Source: Prescottella equi
Lineage (GTDB): Bacteria; Actinomycetota; Actinomycetes; Mycobacteriales; Mycobacteriaceae
DNA: 64,000 nucleotides
Assembly (NCBI RefSeq): GCF_020171745.1
Contig: NZ_JAIVAH010000011.1
Location: 62,001-126,000, forward strand
Direction: 5' to 3'
Numbering within the stretch: the first letter of the stretch is position 1; each line of letters starts with the position of its first letter. The notes beneath the pieces were generated by a model, which was not told the origin of the DNA, made no database searches, and saw nothing but the letters and a program-made list of their open reading frames with translations. A program made the position numbers and the translations under genes. Of the stretch, positions 52,317 to 60,947 are shown piece after piece.

Positions 52317-52799
52317 TCAACCGCGCACGGGTCGCAACCGCACGAAGTGGATGTGACGGCCCGCCTCGCGGAAGTCGTCCGGGCTGCCGTCGACGTCGAA
52401 GCCCATGCTCTTGCAGAGTCGGACGCCGACCCTCGGGTGCATGCTGCCGTAGTGCGCCATGAGGTCGCCGCCCTCCTCGGTGCCCAGGAAGTCGGCGTCG
52501 ACCTCGGATCTGCGGCGGCCCACCTGCACCCGGGCGCGGGGATGCGCCGTCAGGTTCCGGTACCAGTCCGACGTCGTCCCGTACCCGGCCGCGACGACCC
52601 AGCCGTCGGAGGTGTCGTCGTGGTCGACGACCTCGAGCACCACCTGACGGGTCTTGCCGCTGCGGCGCCCGACGTGTTCGAGGAGCAGGAACCGGTGCCC
52701 GAGCAGACCGCCGAGATGCCAGCGGTACAGCGTGACGGGCATGCGGAGGAACCAGCGCTTGACGCCGGTCGGCGGGCTCGGACGCTGCGTGATCCGCAT
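52317..52799 (-). CDS. F420-type deazaflavin-dependent nitroreductase-family protein (Ddn-like)
   Basis: A 160-residue single-domain protein of the split-barrel deazaflavin-dependent nitroreductase group: LLEHVGRRSGKTRQVVLEV, WVVAAGYGTTSDWYRNLTAHPRARVQV (in part) and FVRLRPV. These segments match the Ddn/FDOR-B family of mycobacteria, which reduce quinones or nitro compounds with F420H2. I take the ATG at 52799 as start; a TTG 21 bases upstream is possible. It is divergent from another F420-type enzyme gene. Confidence 0.85.
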   Translation of the reverse strand: MRITQRPSPPTGVKRWFLRMPVTLYRWHLGGLLGHRFLLLEHVGRRSGKTRQVVLEVVDHDDTSDGWVVAAGYGTTSDWYRNLTAHPRARVQVGRRRSEVDADFLGTEEGGDLMAHYGSMHPRVGVRLCKSMGFDVDGSPDDFREAGRHIHFVRLRPVRG

Positions 52800-52883
52800 G
52801 TGTTCAGTGTGCGCCCGCAACGTCGTGCGGCGGACCGATCACGGGGATAACGTGAGATGCAGTCCCGCCGCGAAGGAGTTTCC

Positions 52884-53678
52884 ATGACCCGCCCCGTGCG
52901 TATCGGCATCCAGTTGCAACCCCAGCACGCACCCGACTACGGCATGATCCGTGACGCCGTGCTGCGTGCCGAGGAGGCCGGCGCCGACGTCGTCTTCAAC
53001 TGGGACCACTTCTATCCCCTGTACGGCGATCAGGAGGGCGCACACTTCGAGTGCTGGACCATGCTCGGGGCGTGGGCCGAACAGACCGAGCGCGTCGAGA
53101 TCGGCGCGCTGGTGAGCTGCGCCGGGTACCGCAACCCGGACCTGCTGGCCGACATGGCCCGCACCGTCGACCACATCAGCGGCGGCCGGTTGATCCTCGG
53201 CATCGGCGCGGGCTGGTTCGAGAAGGACTACGACGCCTACGGCTACGAGTTCGGCACCCCCGGGTCCCGGATCAAGCTGTTGGGAGAGTACCTGCCGCGC
53301 ATCACCTCTCGGCTCGGCAAACTCAATCCGGCACCGACACGGGACATTCCGCTGATGATCGGCGGTAGCGGCGAGAAGAAGACCCTGCGGCTGGTCGCCG
53401 AGTACGCCGACATCTGGCACGGTTTCGGCGACCGCGACGAGTTCGTCCGCAAGTCCGGAATCCTCGGCGAGCACTGCGGCGACGTGCAGCGCGACCCGCA
53501 CGAGATCGAACGTTCGACGTGGTGGCACGGGGCGGACCAGGCCGCGGCCTACGTCGACGCGGGCGTCACGCTGTTCACGGTCAACGCGAGCGGCCCCGAC
53601 TACGACCTGACGACGCTGCGCGAGGCGATCGCGTGGCGCGACGAGCACACCCCACCGCAGCTGTCCGGGCTCGCGTAG
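52884..53678 (+). CDS. LLM-class F420-dependent oxidoreductase
   Basis: A 264-residue luciferase-like TIM-barrel enzyme: RIGIQLQPQ at the first strand, GADVVFNWDHFYPL, GALVSCAGYRNPDLLADMARTVDHISGGRLILGIGAGWFEKDY (in part), IPLMIGGSGEKKTLRLVAEYADIW. Members in actinobacteria use F420. Substrate unknown. AAGGAG site before the ATG at 52884. The facing gene is also of F420 type, with an 84-bp shared promoter region. Confidence 0.9.
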   Translation: MTRPVRIGIQLQPQHAPDYGMIRDAVLRAEEAGADVVFNWDHFYPLYGDQEGAHFECWTMLGAWAEQTERVEIGALVSCAGYRNPDLLADMARTVDHISGGRLILGIGAGWFEKDYDAYGYEFGTPGSRIKLLGEYLPRITSRLGKLNPAPTRDIPLMIGGSGEKKTLRLVAEYADIWHGFGDRDEFVRKSGILGEHCGDVQRDPHEIERSTWWHGADQAAAYVDAGVTLFTVNASGPDYDLTTLREAIAWRDEHTPPQLSGLA

Positions 53679-53690
53679 ACCGAGAATCCG

Positions 53691-55487
53691 ATGACCACCG
53701 CCGCCACCTCCCGATCCCGGGCGGTGGCGGTGCTGCTCGTAGTACTGCTGCCCTTCCTCGCGCTGGTCGCCTGCTCGTCGAGCACCGAGTCGACAGCCGA
53801 CCTGTGTGCCCCGCCCGGCGTCGACAGTGCCACCGCACTGCCCGGCAACCTGGACTCCGCAGCCGCGGCCGCCGCGGAGGACAAGTACACGACCCCGGAC
53901 ACGCTGCCGCTCAGCGCCATCGACACGTCGAAGCTGAACCTGGTGAAACCGGGAACGCTGACGGTCGGCACGCTGTCCGACGCGCCGCCCAGCATCTGCG
54001 TCAACTCGCAGAACGTCTTCACCGGCTTCGACAACGAGCTGCTGCGCGCCGTGGCGGCGCAATTGGGGCTGAAGGTCGAGTTCGTCGGTACCGACTTCGC
54101 GGGCCTGCTCGCCCAGGTGGCCGGGCATCGATTCGACGTCGGCTCGTCGTCGATCACCACCACGGACGCCCGACGCGACCTCGTCGGCTTCACCAACGGC
54201 TACGACTTCGGCTACTTCGCGTTGGTGGTACCGAACGGCAGTGCGATCCGGAGCTTCTCGGACCTGAACTCGTCGGTGCGGATCGGTGTCGTGCAGGGCA
54301 CCGTGCAGGACGACTACGTCGTCAACACACTCGGCCTCGACCCGGTGAAGTTCCCGGACTACAACACCGCGTACGCGAACCTGAAGACCGGCCAGATCGA
54401 CGCGTGGGTGGCGCCGTCGCAGCAGGCGCAGGGCGCGATCGCCGCGGGAGATCCGGCGTCGATCGTGCAGAACACGTTCAGCCTCAACAACTATGTCGGC
54501 TGGGCGGTGGCGAAGGATCACCAGCCGCTGATCGACGCGCTCAACTCGGGACTCGACGCGGTCGTCGCCGACGGCACCTGGGCGCGGCTGTACTCGGACT
54601 GGGTGCCGCGCGAGCTGCCCGCGGGCTGGAAACCGGGCAGCAAGGCCGCTCCCGAGCCGCAGCTGCCGGATTTCGCGGCCATCGCCGCGGCACAGGAACC
54701 ATCCGAACCGTCCACCGCGCAGCCGAAGTCGACGCTGCAGCAGCTGGGCGAGACGTTCTTCGACTGGGAGTTGTACAAGCGCGCGTTCCCGGACCTGCTG
54801 CGCACCGGCCTGCCGAACACCCTGATCCTGGCGCTGTCGTCGGGCATCGCCGGCACCGTGATCGGCATGCTGTTGGCGGTCGCGGGCATCTCCCGCACCC
54901 GCTGGCTGCGCTGGCCCGCCCGCGTCTACACCGACATCTTCCGCGGACTGCCCGCGGTGGTGATCATCCTCCTGGTCGGCCTGGGCGTGGGCCCGGTGGT
55001 CAAGGGGCTCACCGGCAGCAACCCGTACTGGCTGGGCGCCGCCGCGCTGTCGCTGCTCGCCGCCGCCTACATCGGTGAGATCTTCCGGTCCGGCATCCAG
55101 AGTGTGGAGCCGGGGCAGATGGAAGCGGCGCGGGCCCTGGGCTTCTCGTATCGCCGGTCGATGGCGCTGGTGGTGATCCCGCAGGGCGTGCGACGGGTGC
55201 TGCCGGCGTTGATGAACCAGTTCATCTCGCTCATCAAGGACTCGTCGCTGATCTACTTCCTCGGTCTGCTGGTGACGCAGCGGGAACTGTTCGCGGTCGG
55301 GCGGGACCTCAACGCGCAGACCGGAAACCTGTCGCCGCTGGTCGCGGCCGGGCTGTTCTACCTGGCCCTGACCATCCCGCTCACCCACCTGGTGAACTAC
55401 ATCGACCGCCGGCTGCGCACCGGGCGGGCCGACACGTCCGGCACGCTCGACGACCTCGAGCAGTCGATCGTCGTGGAAAGGGGCTGA
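53691..55487 (+). CDS. Amino-acid ABC transporter, fused binding protein and permease
   Basis: A 598-residue fusion. A lipobox LVAC (Cys28) anchors an SBP_bac_3 domain (about 75-310: LTVGTLSDAPPSICVN, FTGFDNELLRAVAAQLGLKVEF, SSITTTDARRDLVGFTNGY, in part), which is followed by a linker and a permease domain with the EAA loop QMEAARALGFSYRRSMALVVIPQ and about five helices (about 365-580). Tethered binding domains raise local substrate capture. Polar amino acids, such as glutamine, are the usual ligands. Co-transcribed with the ATPase gene three bases downstream. Confidence 0.9.
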   Translation: MTTAATSRSRAVAVLLVVLLPFLALVACSSSTESTADLCAPPGVDSATALPGNLDSAAAAAAEDKYTTPDTLPLSAIDTSKLNLVKPGTLTVGTLSDAPPSICVNSQNVFTGFDNELLRAVAAQLGLKVEFVGTDFAGLLAQVAGHRFDVGSSSITTTDARRDLVGFTNGYDFGYFALVVPNGSAIRSFSDLNSSVRIGVVQGTVQDDYVVNTLGLDPVKFPDYNTAYANLKTGQIDAWVAPSQQAQGAIAAGDPASIVQNTFSLNNYVGWAVAKDHQPLIDALNSGLDAVVADGTWARLYSDWVPRELPAGWKPGSKAAPEPQLPDFAAIAAAQEPSEPSTAQPKSTLQQLGETFFDWELYKRAFPDLLRTGLPNTLILALSSGIAGTVIGMLLAVAGISRTRWLRWPARVYTDIFRGLPAVVIILLVGLGVGPVVKGLTGSNPYWLGAAALSLLAAAYIGEIFRSGIQSVEPGQMEAARALGFSYRRSMALVVIPQGVRRVLPALMNQFISLIKDSSLIYFLGLLVTQRELFAVGRDLNAQTGNLSPLVAAGLFYLALTIPLTHLVNYIDRRLRTGRADTSGTLDDLEQSIVVERG

Positions 55488-55490
55488 CGC

Positions 55491-56222
55491 GTGGACGATT
55501 CCGTCTCCCTCACCGGCACCGGGCTGCACCTGGCGTTCGGGACCAACCGGGTGCTGCGCGGCGTGGACGTGCACGTCGACGCCGGCAAGACCGTCACGGT
55601 GATCGGTCCGTCGGGTTCCGGGAAGTCGACGCTGCTGCGCGTGCTCAACCGGCTGCACGAACCCGACGCCGGCGACGTCCTCCTCGACGGCCGGTCGGTG
55701 CTCGCGGACAACCCGGATCGGTTGCGGCAGCGAATCGGCATGGTGTTCCAGCACTTCAACCTGTTCCCGCACCGCACCGTCGCCGACAACATCGCGCTCG
55801 GGCCGCGCAAGCTGAAGAAGCTGTCCAAGGATGCGGCCCGTCGGCTGGCGCTGGAACAGCTCGAACTGGTGGGCCTGGCGCACAAGGCCGACTCGCGTCC
55901 GGGCAACCTGTCGGGCGGGCAGCAGCAGCGGGTCGCGATCGCCCGCGCGCTGGCGATGCAGCCGCAGGTGATGTTCTTCGACGAGGCGACGTCGGCGCTC
56001 GATCCGGAACTGGTCAAGGGCGTGCTGGCGCTCATGGCCGACCTGTCGACCACCGGGATGACGATGGTCGTGGTGACCCACGAGATGGGTTTCGCGCGGT
56101 CGGTGTCGGACACGGTGCTGTTCATGGACCGCGGCGTCGTGGTCGAGTCCGGCGTTCCCGATCAAATGTTCGATAACCCGGAAACCCCACGTCTGCAGGC
56201 GTTTCTGTCGGAAGTTCTCTAG
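55491..56222 (+). CDS. Amino-acid ABC transporter ATPase (GlnQ type)
   Basis: A 243-residue ATPase: Walker [10 protein letters not shown] (39-47), Q-loop [11 protein letters not shown], signature LSGGQQQR (140-147), Walker [14 protein letters not shown] and VTHEMGF. The FQHFNLFPH form is typical of polar amino-acid importers. GTG start three bases after the fused binding-protein/permease gene, with GGAAAGGGG upstream. Together the two genes make a complete two-gene importer. Confidence 0.93.
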   Translation: MDDSVSLTGTGLHLAFGTNRVLRGVDVHVDAGKTVTVIGPSGSGKSTLLRVLNRLHEPDAGDVLLDGRSVLADNPDRLRQRIGMVFQHFNLFPHRTVADNIALGPRKLKKLSKDAARRLALEQLELVGLAHKADSRPGNLSGGQQQRVAIARALAMQPQVMFFDEATSALDPELVKGVLALMADLSTTGMTMVVVTHEMGFARSVSDTVLFMDRGVVVESGVPDQMFDNPETPRLQAFLSEVL

Positions 56223-56242
56223 AGTACTGCGCGGATGGGTTC

Positions 56243-57442
56243 GTGCATCGTGGTTCACCGGAGGTGCTTCCTGCCTGTCCGGGAGCCGCGCTCGGAGGAA
56301 GCGAGGCAGTTCTGAAACGCCTACTGAGATTCAGATGGTTGTTCGTCGCGGCGTTGTCGGCGGTGATGCTGACCAACTGTGGGGCCGGGAGCCCCATGGC
56401 GGCACCCGATCCCGCGTCCCCGGCGACCACGGGCCGCGTGACTGCGGCCGCGGACGGGCTGCGCCTGGACGGGCAGAAATGGTGGCCGGCCGGCTTCAAC
56501 GCCTACCAGTTGTCGACCAACTGGGGGATCAACCGCGGCTGCGGTGGCATGGTGAACCTGCCGGAGTTCTTCGACTCGCTGCCCCCGCACTCGCTGACGC
56601 GGTTCAACGCGTTCCAGGAACTGGCGATCAACAAGTTCACCGGGCAACTCGACTTCACCGCGATGGACGCGGTGTTCGCGGAGGCCGCGGCGCACGATCA
56701 GATGATCATCCCGGTGCTGGCCGCCCAGGACGGGGCGTGCGAGAGCGAGAAGTTCAAGGACCACGACTGGTTCACCGACGGCTGGAAGCACGAGACCGAG
56801 AACGGAACTCGGCTCACCTTCGAGAACTGGGTGAAGACCGCCGTCAACCGGTGGAAGGATTCCCCCGTCGTCGCGGCGTGGGAGCTGGTCGGCGAACCCG
56901 AGCCCAGCATCTGCCCCGGCGGCGACTGCCGCTGGGAGGTCCGCACCTGCCCCGACGACGCGGCCGAGGTGCTGCAGGACTTCATGGAGAACGCCGGTGA
57001 CCGGATCAAGGCCATTGCGCCGCAACAGCTGATCACCGCCGGACTCATCGGCGGCGGCCAGTGCGGCACCGGTGGCGACTTCTACCAGTACATCGCCGAA
57101 TCCGACAACGTCGACTTCGTGCAGTACCACGACTACGGCGCCGACGGTGTCCCGCTGCCGGGCGACCAGTGGAACGGCCTGGCCCGCCGCATCGACCAGG
57201 CCGAGGCGGCCGGTAAGCCGTTGCTGGTGGCCGAGATCGGCGAGTGGGCGGGCTCGTGCAAGCCGCTCGCGGACCGCGCGGCGAGCATCGGGCAGAAGAT
57301 CACCGGCCAGCGTGCCGCCGGTACCGCGGGCGCGCTGCTGTGGGCGTTCGTCCCGGACCCGCGGCCGAACGACTGCACGATGGACATCGGGTACGACGAT
57401 CCGTTGTTCCCCTTGATGGCCGGGTTCAACACCCTCGGCTGA
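56243..57442 (+). CDS. Exported GH5-like glycoside hydrolase
   Basis: An exported TIM-barrel protein of up to 399 residues with a signal segment (LKRLLRFRWLFVAALSAVM, from about residue 24) and a GH5-type layout: WWPAGFNAYQL, acid/base Glu in AWELVGEPEP (family NEP, here GEP), and nucleophile Glu in LLVAEIGEWA. Several cysteine pairs suggest disulfides. GH5 enzymes cut beta-1,4-linked glucans or mannans. The start is uncertain: the GTG at 56243 opens the frame, but a CTG at 56312 after GAGG would give a normal signal peptide. It neighbours a BcsA/BcsB-like glycan cluster, so trimming of that polymer is a fair guess. Confidence 0.75.
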   Translation: MHRGSPEVLPACPGAALGGSEAVLKRLLRFRWLFVAALSAVMLTNCGAGSPMAAPDPASPATTGRVTAAADGLRLDGQKWWPAGFNAYQLSTNWGINRGCGGMVNLPEFFDSLPPHSLTRFNAFQELAINKFTGQLDFTAMDAVFAEAAAHDQMIIPVLAAQDGACESEKFKDHDWFTDGWKHETENGTRLTFENWVKTAVNRWKDSPVVAAWELVGEPEPSICPGGDCRWEVRTCPDDAAEVLQDFMENAGDRIKAIAPQQLITAGLIGGGQCGTGGDFYQYIAESDNVDFVQYHDYGADGVPLPGDQWNGLARRIDQAEAAGKPLLVAEIGEWAGSCKPLADRAASIGQKITGQRAAGTAGALLWAFVPDPRPNDCTMDIGYDDPLFPLMAGFNTLG

Positions 57443-57455
57443 TGATCCCCACCCT

Positions 57456-57518
57456 CGCGTTTTGCGCACTTATCGCGCCGGCAGGCGCCGGAAGTCCGCG
57501 ATAAGTGCGCAAAACGCG
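57456..57518. repeat. Long inverted repeat, copy 2 (22-bp arms, 19-nt loop)
   Basis: Perfect arms at 57456-57477 and 57497-57518 share all 22 bp with the repeat at 47317-47383 (core TTTTGCGCACTTATCGCG); the loop is again 19 nt but of different sequence. It lies 13 bases after the GH5-like gene and just before the end of the convergent GT2 gene. Likely a bidirectional terminator or a mobile palindromic unit. Confidence 0.9.
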
Positions 57519-57523
57519 GGAGG

Positions 57524-59086
57524 TCAGGGGGCGGAGGTGACGGTCGCGGAGGGAGTCGCGGGCGCGGAAGCCGCCTCGGTCTCCGAGGGCGTTGCGGGCG
57601 CGGTAGGCGTTGCGGACTCGGCGGGGGTTGCGGGACTCGGCGTCCCGAGACCGTGGAAGGTCTTCTCCCAGTACGACGGGTTGCGAAGCAACTGCCAGCA
57701 ACCCTTGGCCGCAGCGATGCTCATCATCACCCAGTAGATCGGGACCGTCAGGCACGCGAGCAGCAGATGCGAGTTCCCGCTCTCGCGGCACCCGACGATG
57801 TTCATGTAGATCGCGGCGGCGTTGCCGAAGATCAGCGAGATCAGGGCGCCGTAGTACACCGCCGGCGGGAACACCTCGACGATCGCCGCGGGCTGGCCCA
57901 GCAGCCACGTGAGGGTGATGAACCAGAACACCAGATTGAGGCACGCGATGATCGGGGTACCCGCCAGCAGCAGCGTGAACCGGATGAAACTGATCGGCCC
58001 CAGCTTCCGCCATGCCTCGACCGGCCGACGCACGTGGACGAGCCACGACTGCAGATAGCCCTTGTACCAACGGGACCGCTGACGGATCCAGTTGATCGGG
58101 TCGCTGTTGGCCTCCTCGATCGTCGTCGAGTCCAGCACCGCCGTCGAGTAGCCCGACGCCGCGATCCGCACCCCGAGATCGGCGTCCTCGGTGACGTTGT
58201 GCGGGTCCCACGCCCCGATCTCGTCGAGGACCCAGCGCTGCAGATGATTCGACGTACCGCCCAACGGGATCGGCGACCGAGTCTTCATCAGCCCGGGCAG
58301 CAGGAAGTTGAACCAGACGGCGTACTCGGCGGTGAACCATCCGGTGAGGAGGTTCTGCCGGCCGTTGTCGTACGCGAGCTTGGCCTGCACGCACGCGACG
58401 TCGTCGGACTGGCGCCCGAACGCCACGACGACGCGGCGCAGCTGCAGCGGGTCGGGCTTGTCCTCGGCGTCGTAGATGGTGATGATCTCGCCGGTCGCGA
58501 AGTGCAGGCCGTAGTTGCACGCCTTCGGCTTGGTCCGCGGCTGGGCGGCGGGCACCAGGACGACCGTGACGATCTCACCGCCCGGCACCGAGATCGCGTC
58601 CTTCGCCGCCTCGACGGTGCCGTGGTCGTCCTCCTCGAGCAGCAGCAGCACCTGCAGCTTCTCGCGCGGGTACTCGAGCGCCGTCATGCCCGCGACAAGG
58701 TCGTAGATCACCTCGGTCTCGTCGTAGGCGGGGACCAGGATCGTGTACGCCGGCAGCTCGTCGTCCGAGATCGCGCGCGCCTCGTCGTCGGTGACGGTGA
58801 CGATGGCGTCCCGGTCGAGGCCGCGCGCGAAGATGATCAAACGGTCGACCATCGTCGCGACGTAGCCGACCGTGCACACGGCGGTCAGCACCGTGATCGT
58901 GACAATCGGGAAGAAGACGACCGCCACCGCGCCCAGGGCGGCGAGGACGATGCCGACGTTGCGCTGCCACGGCACGAACGCGACCGACGCCGACGCCAGC
59001 GGGTGCCGCTCGCGCAGGCCGTCGACGGCGTCGTGCAGCGCGGCCGCCTTGAAGGCGTCGGTGACGTGCGGGGCCTCGACGGTCAC
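57524..59086 (-). CDS. Processive family-2 glycosyltransferase (BcsA-like core, no PilZ)
   Basis: A 520-residue membrane synthase. Two N-terminal helices (about 43-90) precede the GT-A domain with YTILVPAYDETEV, DAED (206-209), TED (299-301, catalytic base) and QRSRW (336-340), the QxxRW mark of processive enzymes such as cellulose, chitin and hyaluronan synthases. Three or four C-terminal helices (about 360-475) and a Pro/Ala/Thr-rich tail follow. No PilZ domain, so c-di-GMP control of the BcsA kind is absent. GTG at 59086 overlaps the stop of the upstream gene (GTGA). Confidence 0.88.
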   Translation of the reverse strand: MTVEAPHVTDAFKAAALHDAVDGLRERHPLASASVAFVPWQRNVGIVLAALGAVAVVFFPIVTITVLTAVCTVGYVATMVDRLIIFARGLDRDAIVTVTDDEARAISDDELPAYTILVPAYDETEVIYDLVAGMTALEYPREKLQVLLLLEEDDHGTVEAAKDAISVPGGEIVTVVLVPAAQPRTKPKACNYGLHFATGEIITIYDAEDKPDPLQLRRVVVAFGRQSDDVACVQAKLAYDNGRQNLLTGWFTAEYAVWFNFLLPGLMKTRSPIPLGGTSNHLQRWVLDEIGAWDPHNVTEDADLGVRIAASGYSTAVLDSTTIEEANSDPINWIRQRSRWYKGYLQSWLVHVRRPVEAWRKLGPISFIRFTLLLAGTPIIACLNLVFWFITLTWLLGQPAAIVEVFPPAVYYGALISLIFGNAAAIYMNIVGCRESGNSHLLLACLTVPIYWVMMSIAAAKGCWQLLRNPSYWEKTFHGLGTPSPATPAESATPTAPATPSETEAASAPATPSATVTSAP

Positions 59087-60669
59087 GACTGTGTCGCCTT
59101 CCACTGCGCCTCGACGAACTGCGATCCGACGACGGTGAGCATGTCCTTGTCCTTGTACTGCGGTTGGTCGTCGACGGTCACCGAGTTGCCCCGGACGAGC
59201 ACGTTGAGCGTGTTCGTCACGTCCGATGCCATCGACGGGGTGGGCTCGGGGAAACGCGCGACGGGACGGTGGTCGTCGACGGTGATCATGTTGACGCGCT
59301 CGACCGTTCGGCCGCGGGTCCACGTGAACGACAGGATGCTCCACGTGAGCAGCAGGTCCTCGTCGACGACGGTGGTGAGTTCACCCTGCACGCCGTGACC
59401 CAGGTCGATCGGGATCGCGGGGGAGCGGCGGGTGTGGACGGACCGGTACAGCGTGTCCGCGGGGTAGACGTGCAGACTCGCGGGCCGGAGGGTGTCGAGC
59501 GTGTCGACCACGATGCGCCGGGGGCGTAGCTGCGCATCCCATTCGGGCACGCCCTCCTGCGCCAGCAGGACCTCCCGGGTCAGGGTCGCATAGCGACCGA
59601 AGAAGCGGTCGGCCCAGTCGAACTCGCGGCTGCTTTCGACGGACCAACCGGGCGGCAGCGCCGTCTGCTGTGTCGGCAGCGGGCCCACCGCCACGGCGGT
59701 CGTCGGCGGCGGGGGCAAGGGCAGGGAGCCCAGGACCGCGGCACACGCGACGACGACGAGACCCGACCGGAGCAGCCCCGTGCGAACGGCCGGAGTGCGC
59801 TGCGGGGCCACGGAGTACGCGGTTCGCCGGTCGTCGAAGTAGTAGCCGTACTGCAGGTACATCCCGATGCCGACGCCGAATGCCGCGACACCGGGCGGCA
59901 CGAACTGCACCACCAGACGTGGGGCGTGTGGGAAGAGGAACCAGATCACCGCCAGCATGGCCAGACCGAGTGCCACGGTGGACACCACACCGATCACCGC
60001 CCGCCGCCGGGAACGCCCGACGGCGATGCCGGTGGCGGCGGCCGCGAAGAACGTCAGCACGATGGCGACGTGGAAGGACTGCCCGCCCAGCGTGACGACC
60101 ATCATCCGGTACGGCAGCGGCGCGATCACCGCGAGCATCAGCCACACCGGCCAGAAGCGGCCCACCGGACGCAGCCCGAACATCAGCACGGCCGAGCTGA
60201 CGACGAAGAGCAGGCACACGAGCAGATCGATGCGCAGGAGACTGAACTGTTCCTCGTACCGCGGCACCAACAGCCACTGCATGACGAGCGCGAACACCAG
60301 CCCCATGCCGCCGACGATGCTGTCGATCTGCCGGTCGTGGATGGGCAGTTCGTTGCCCCGGCGCCGGGCGATGCCGAAGGCGGCGACCCCGGCGAGGAAC
60401 GGCATCACGAGGATGTAGCCGAGCGGATCACCGCCGCGGAGGTCGTCGACGGTGCGCAGGATCGACGGCCAGAACGCACCGAGCGTGCAGACCGCGATGA
60501 GGAGCCATCGGCCGGCGATCCGCACCGAGATCGACCGGTCCCGTAGGTGCGTGAAGAATCGTGCCGGGGCTTTCGCCGAGCTCTTCTTCGCGTCAACGGC
60601 ATTCGCGTCCAAGTCGCCGGCGTGGTCGTCGCCGGGAGGCGCCTCGATGCCGTTCGCGACATGCGTCAT
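59083..60669 (-). CDS. Multi-pass membrane protein with extracytoplasmic C-terminal domain, exosortase-like layout
   Basis: A 528-residue protein. A charged head (1-50) is followed by about eight helices to residue 330 (GGDPLGYILVMPFLAGVAAFGIARRR, LMLAVIAPLPYRMMVVTLGGQSF) and a soluble C-terminal domain (about 345-528: LPPGWSVESSREFDWADRFFGRY in part, IVVDTLDTLRPASLHVYPAD). The membrane part resembles exosortases and the tail EpsI-like proteins of EPS clusters, but I see no catalytic cysteine in the expected place, so this is a weak assignment. GGGGAGG site before the ATG. Overlaps the GT2 gene by 4 bases and must act with it. Confidence 0.6.
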   Translation of the reverse strand: MTHVANGIEAPPGDDHAGDLDANAVDAKKSSAKAPARFFTHLRDRSISVRIAGRWLLIAVCTLGAFWPSILRTVDDLRGGDPLGYILVMPFLAGVAAFGIARRRGNELPIHDRQIDSIVGGMGLVFALVMQWLLVPRYEEQFSLLRIDLLVCLLFVVSSAVLMFGLRPVGRFWPVWLMLAVIAPLPYRMMVVTLGGQSFHVAIVLTFFAAAATGIAVGRSRRRAVIGVVSTVALGLAMLAVIWFLFPHAPRLVVQFVPPGVAAFGVGIGMYLQYGYYFDDRRTAYSVAPQRTPAVRTGLLRSGLVVVACAAVLGSLPLPPPPTTAVAVGPLPTQQTALPPGWSVESSREFDWADRFFGRYATLTREVLLAQEGVPEWDAQLRPRRIVVDTLDTLRPASLHVYPADTLYRSVHTRRSPAIPIDLGHGVQGELTTVVDEDLLLTWSILSFTWTRGRTVERVNMITVDDHRPVARFPEPTPSMASDVTNTLNVLVRGNSVTVDDQPQYKDKDMLTVVGSQFVEAQWKATQS

Positions 60670-60947
60670 GGCGAAACCTCCCCGACGACCTACCCCAGAC
60701 TGACGGATTCACCATAGATTCCGACCGAGTTCGCCGCTCGGCGAGGGGTATTCGCCGACCGGTACTTGGACGCATGTTCAGCAAGCGATTGAGCGTTTGA
60801 CCGGCCATAGTGGTTAGATGCGTTCCGGCGACGGCCGCGCCACCGATCGCCCGACCGTGTCGGGCGGTGGAGGTGGGCAACGGGATTCGGCTCCCGTGCC
60901 CGTCCGCCGAGCCATCACGACACGGTCAGAGACGAATCGGGGATGAC
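60670..60947. promoter_or_regulatory. 278-bp divergent promoter region of the glycan cluster
   Basis: It separates the GT2 arm (minus) from the BcsB-like arm (plus). A possible plus-strand promoter is TTGAGC (60789-60794) with TTAGAT (60814-60819), spacing 19. No long dyad or riboswitch is evident. Confidence 0.3.

Noticed and set aside
52839-56258. 1139-codon minus-strand open frame opposite the LLM and amino-acid ABC genes
   Set aside because: His/Arg/Gln/Asp-rich shadow; the plus strand carries clear domain motifs for three proteins in the same span.
57653-59398. Plus-strand open frame opposite the GT2 gene
   Set aside because: Composition typical of antisense frames; the GT2 motifs D, D, TED and QxxRW are on the minus strand.
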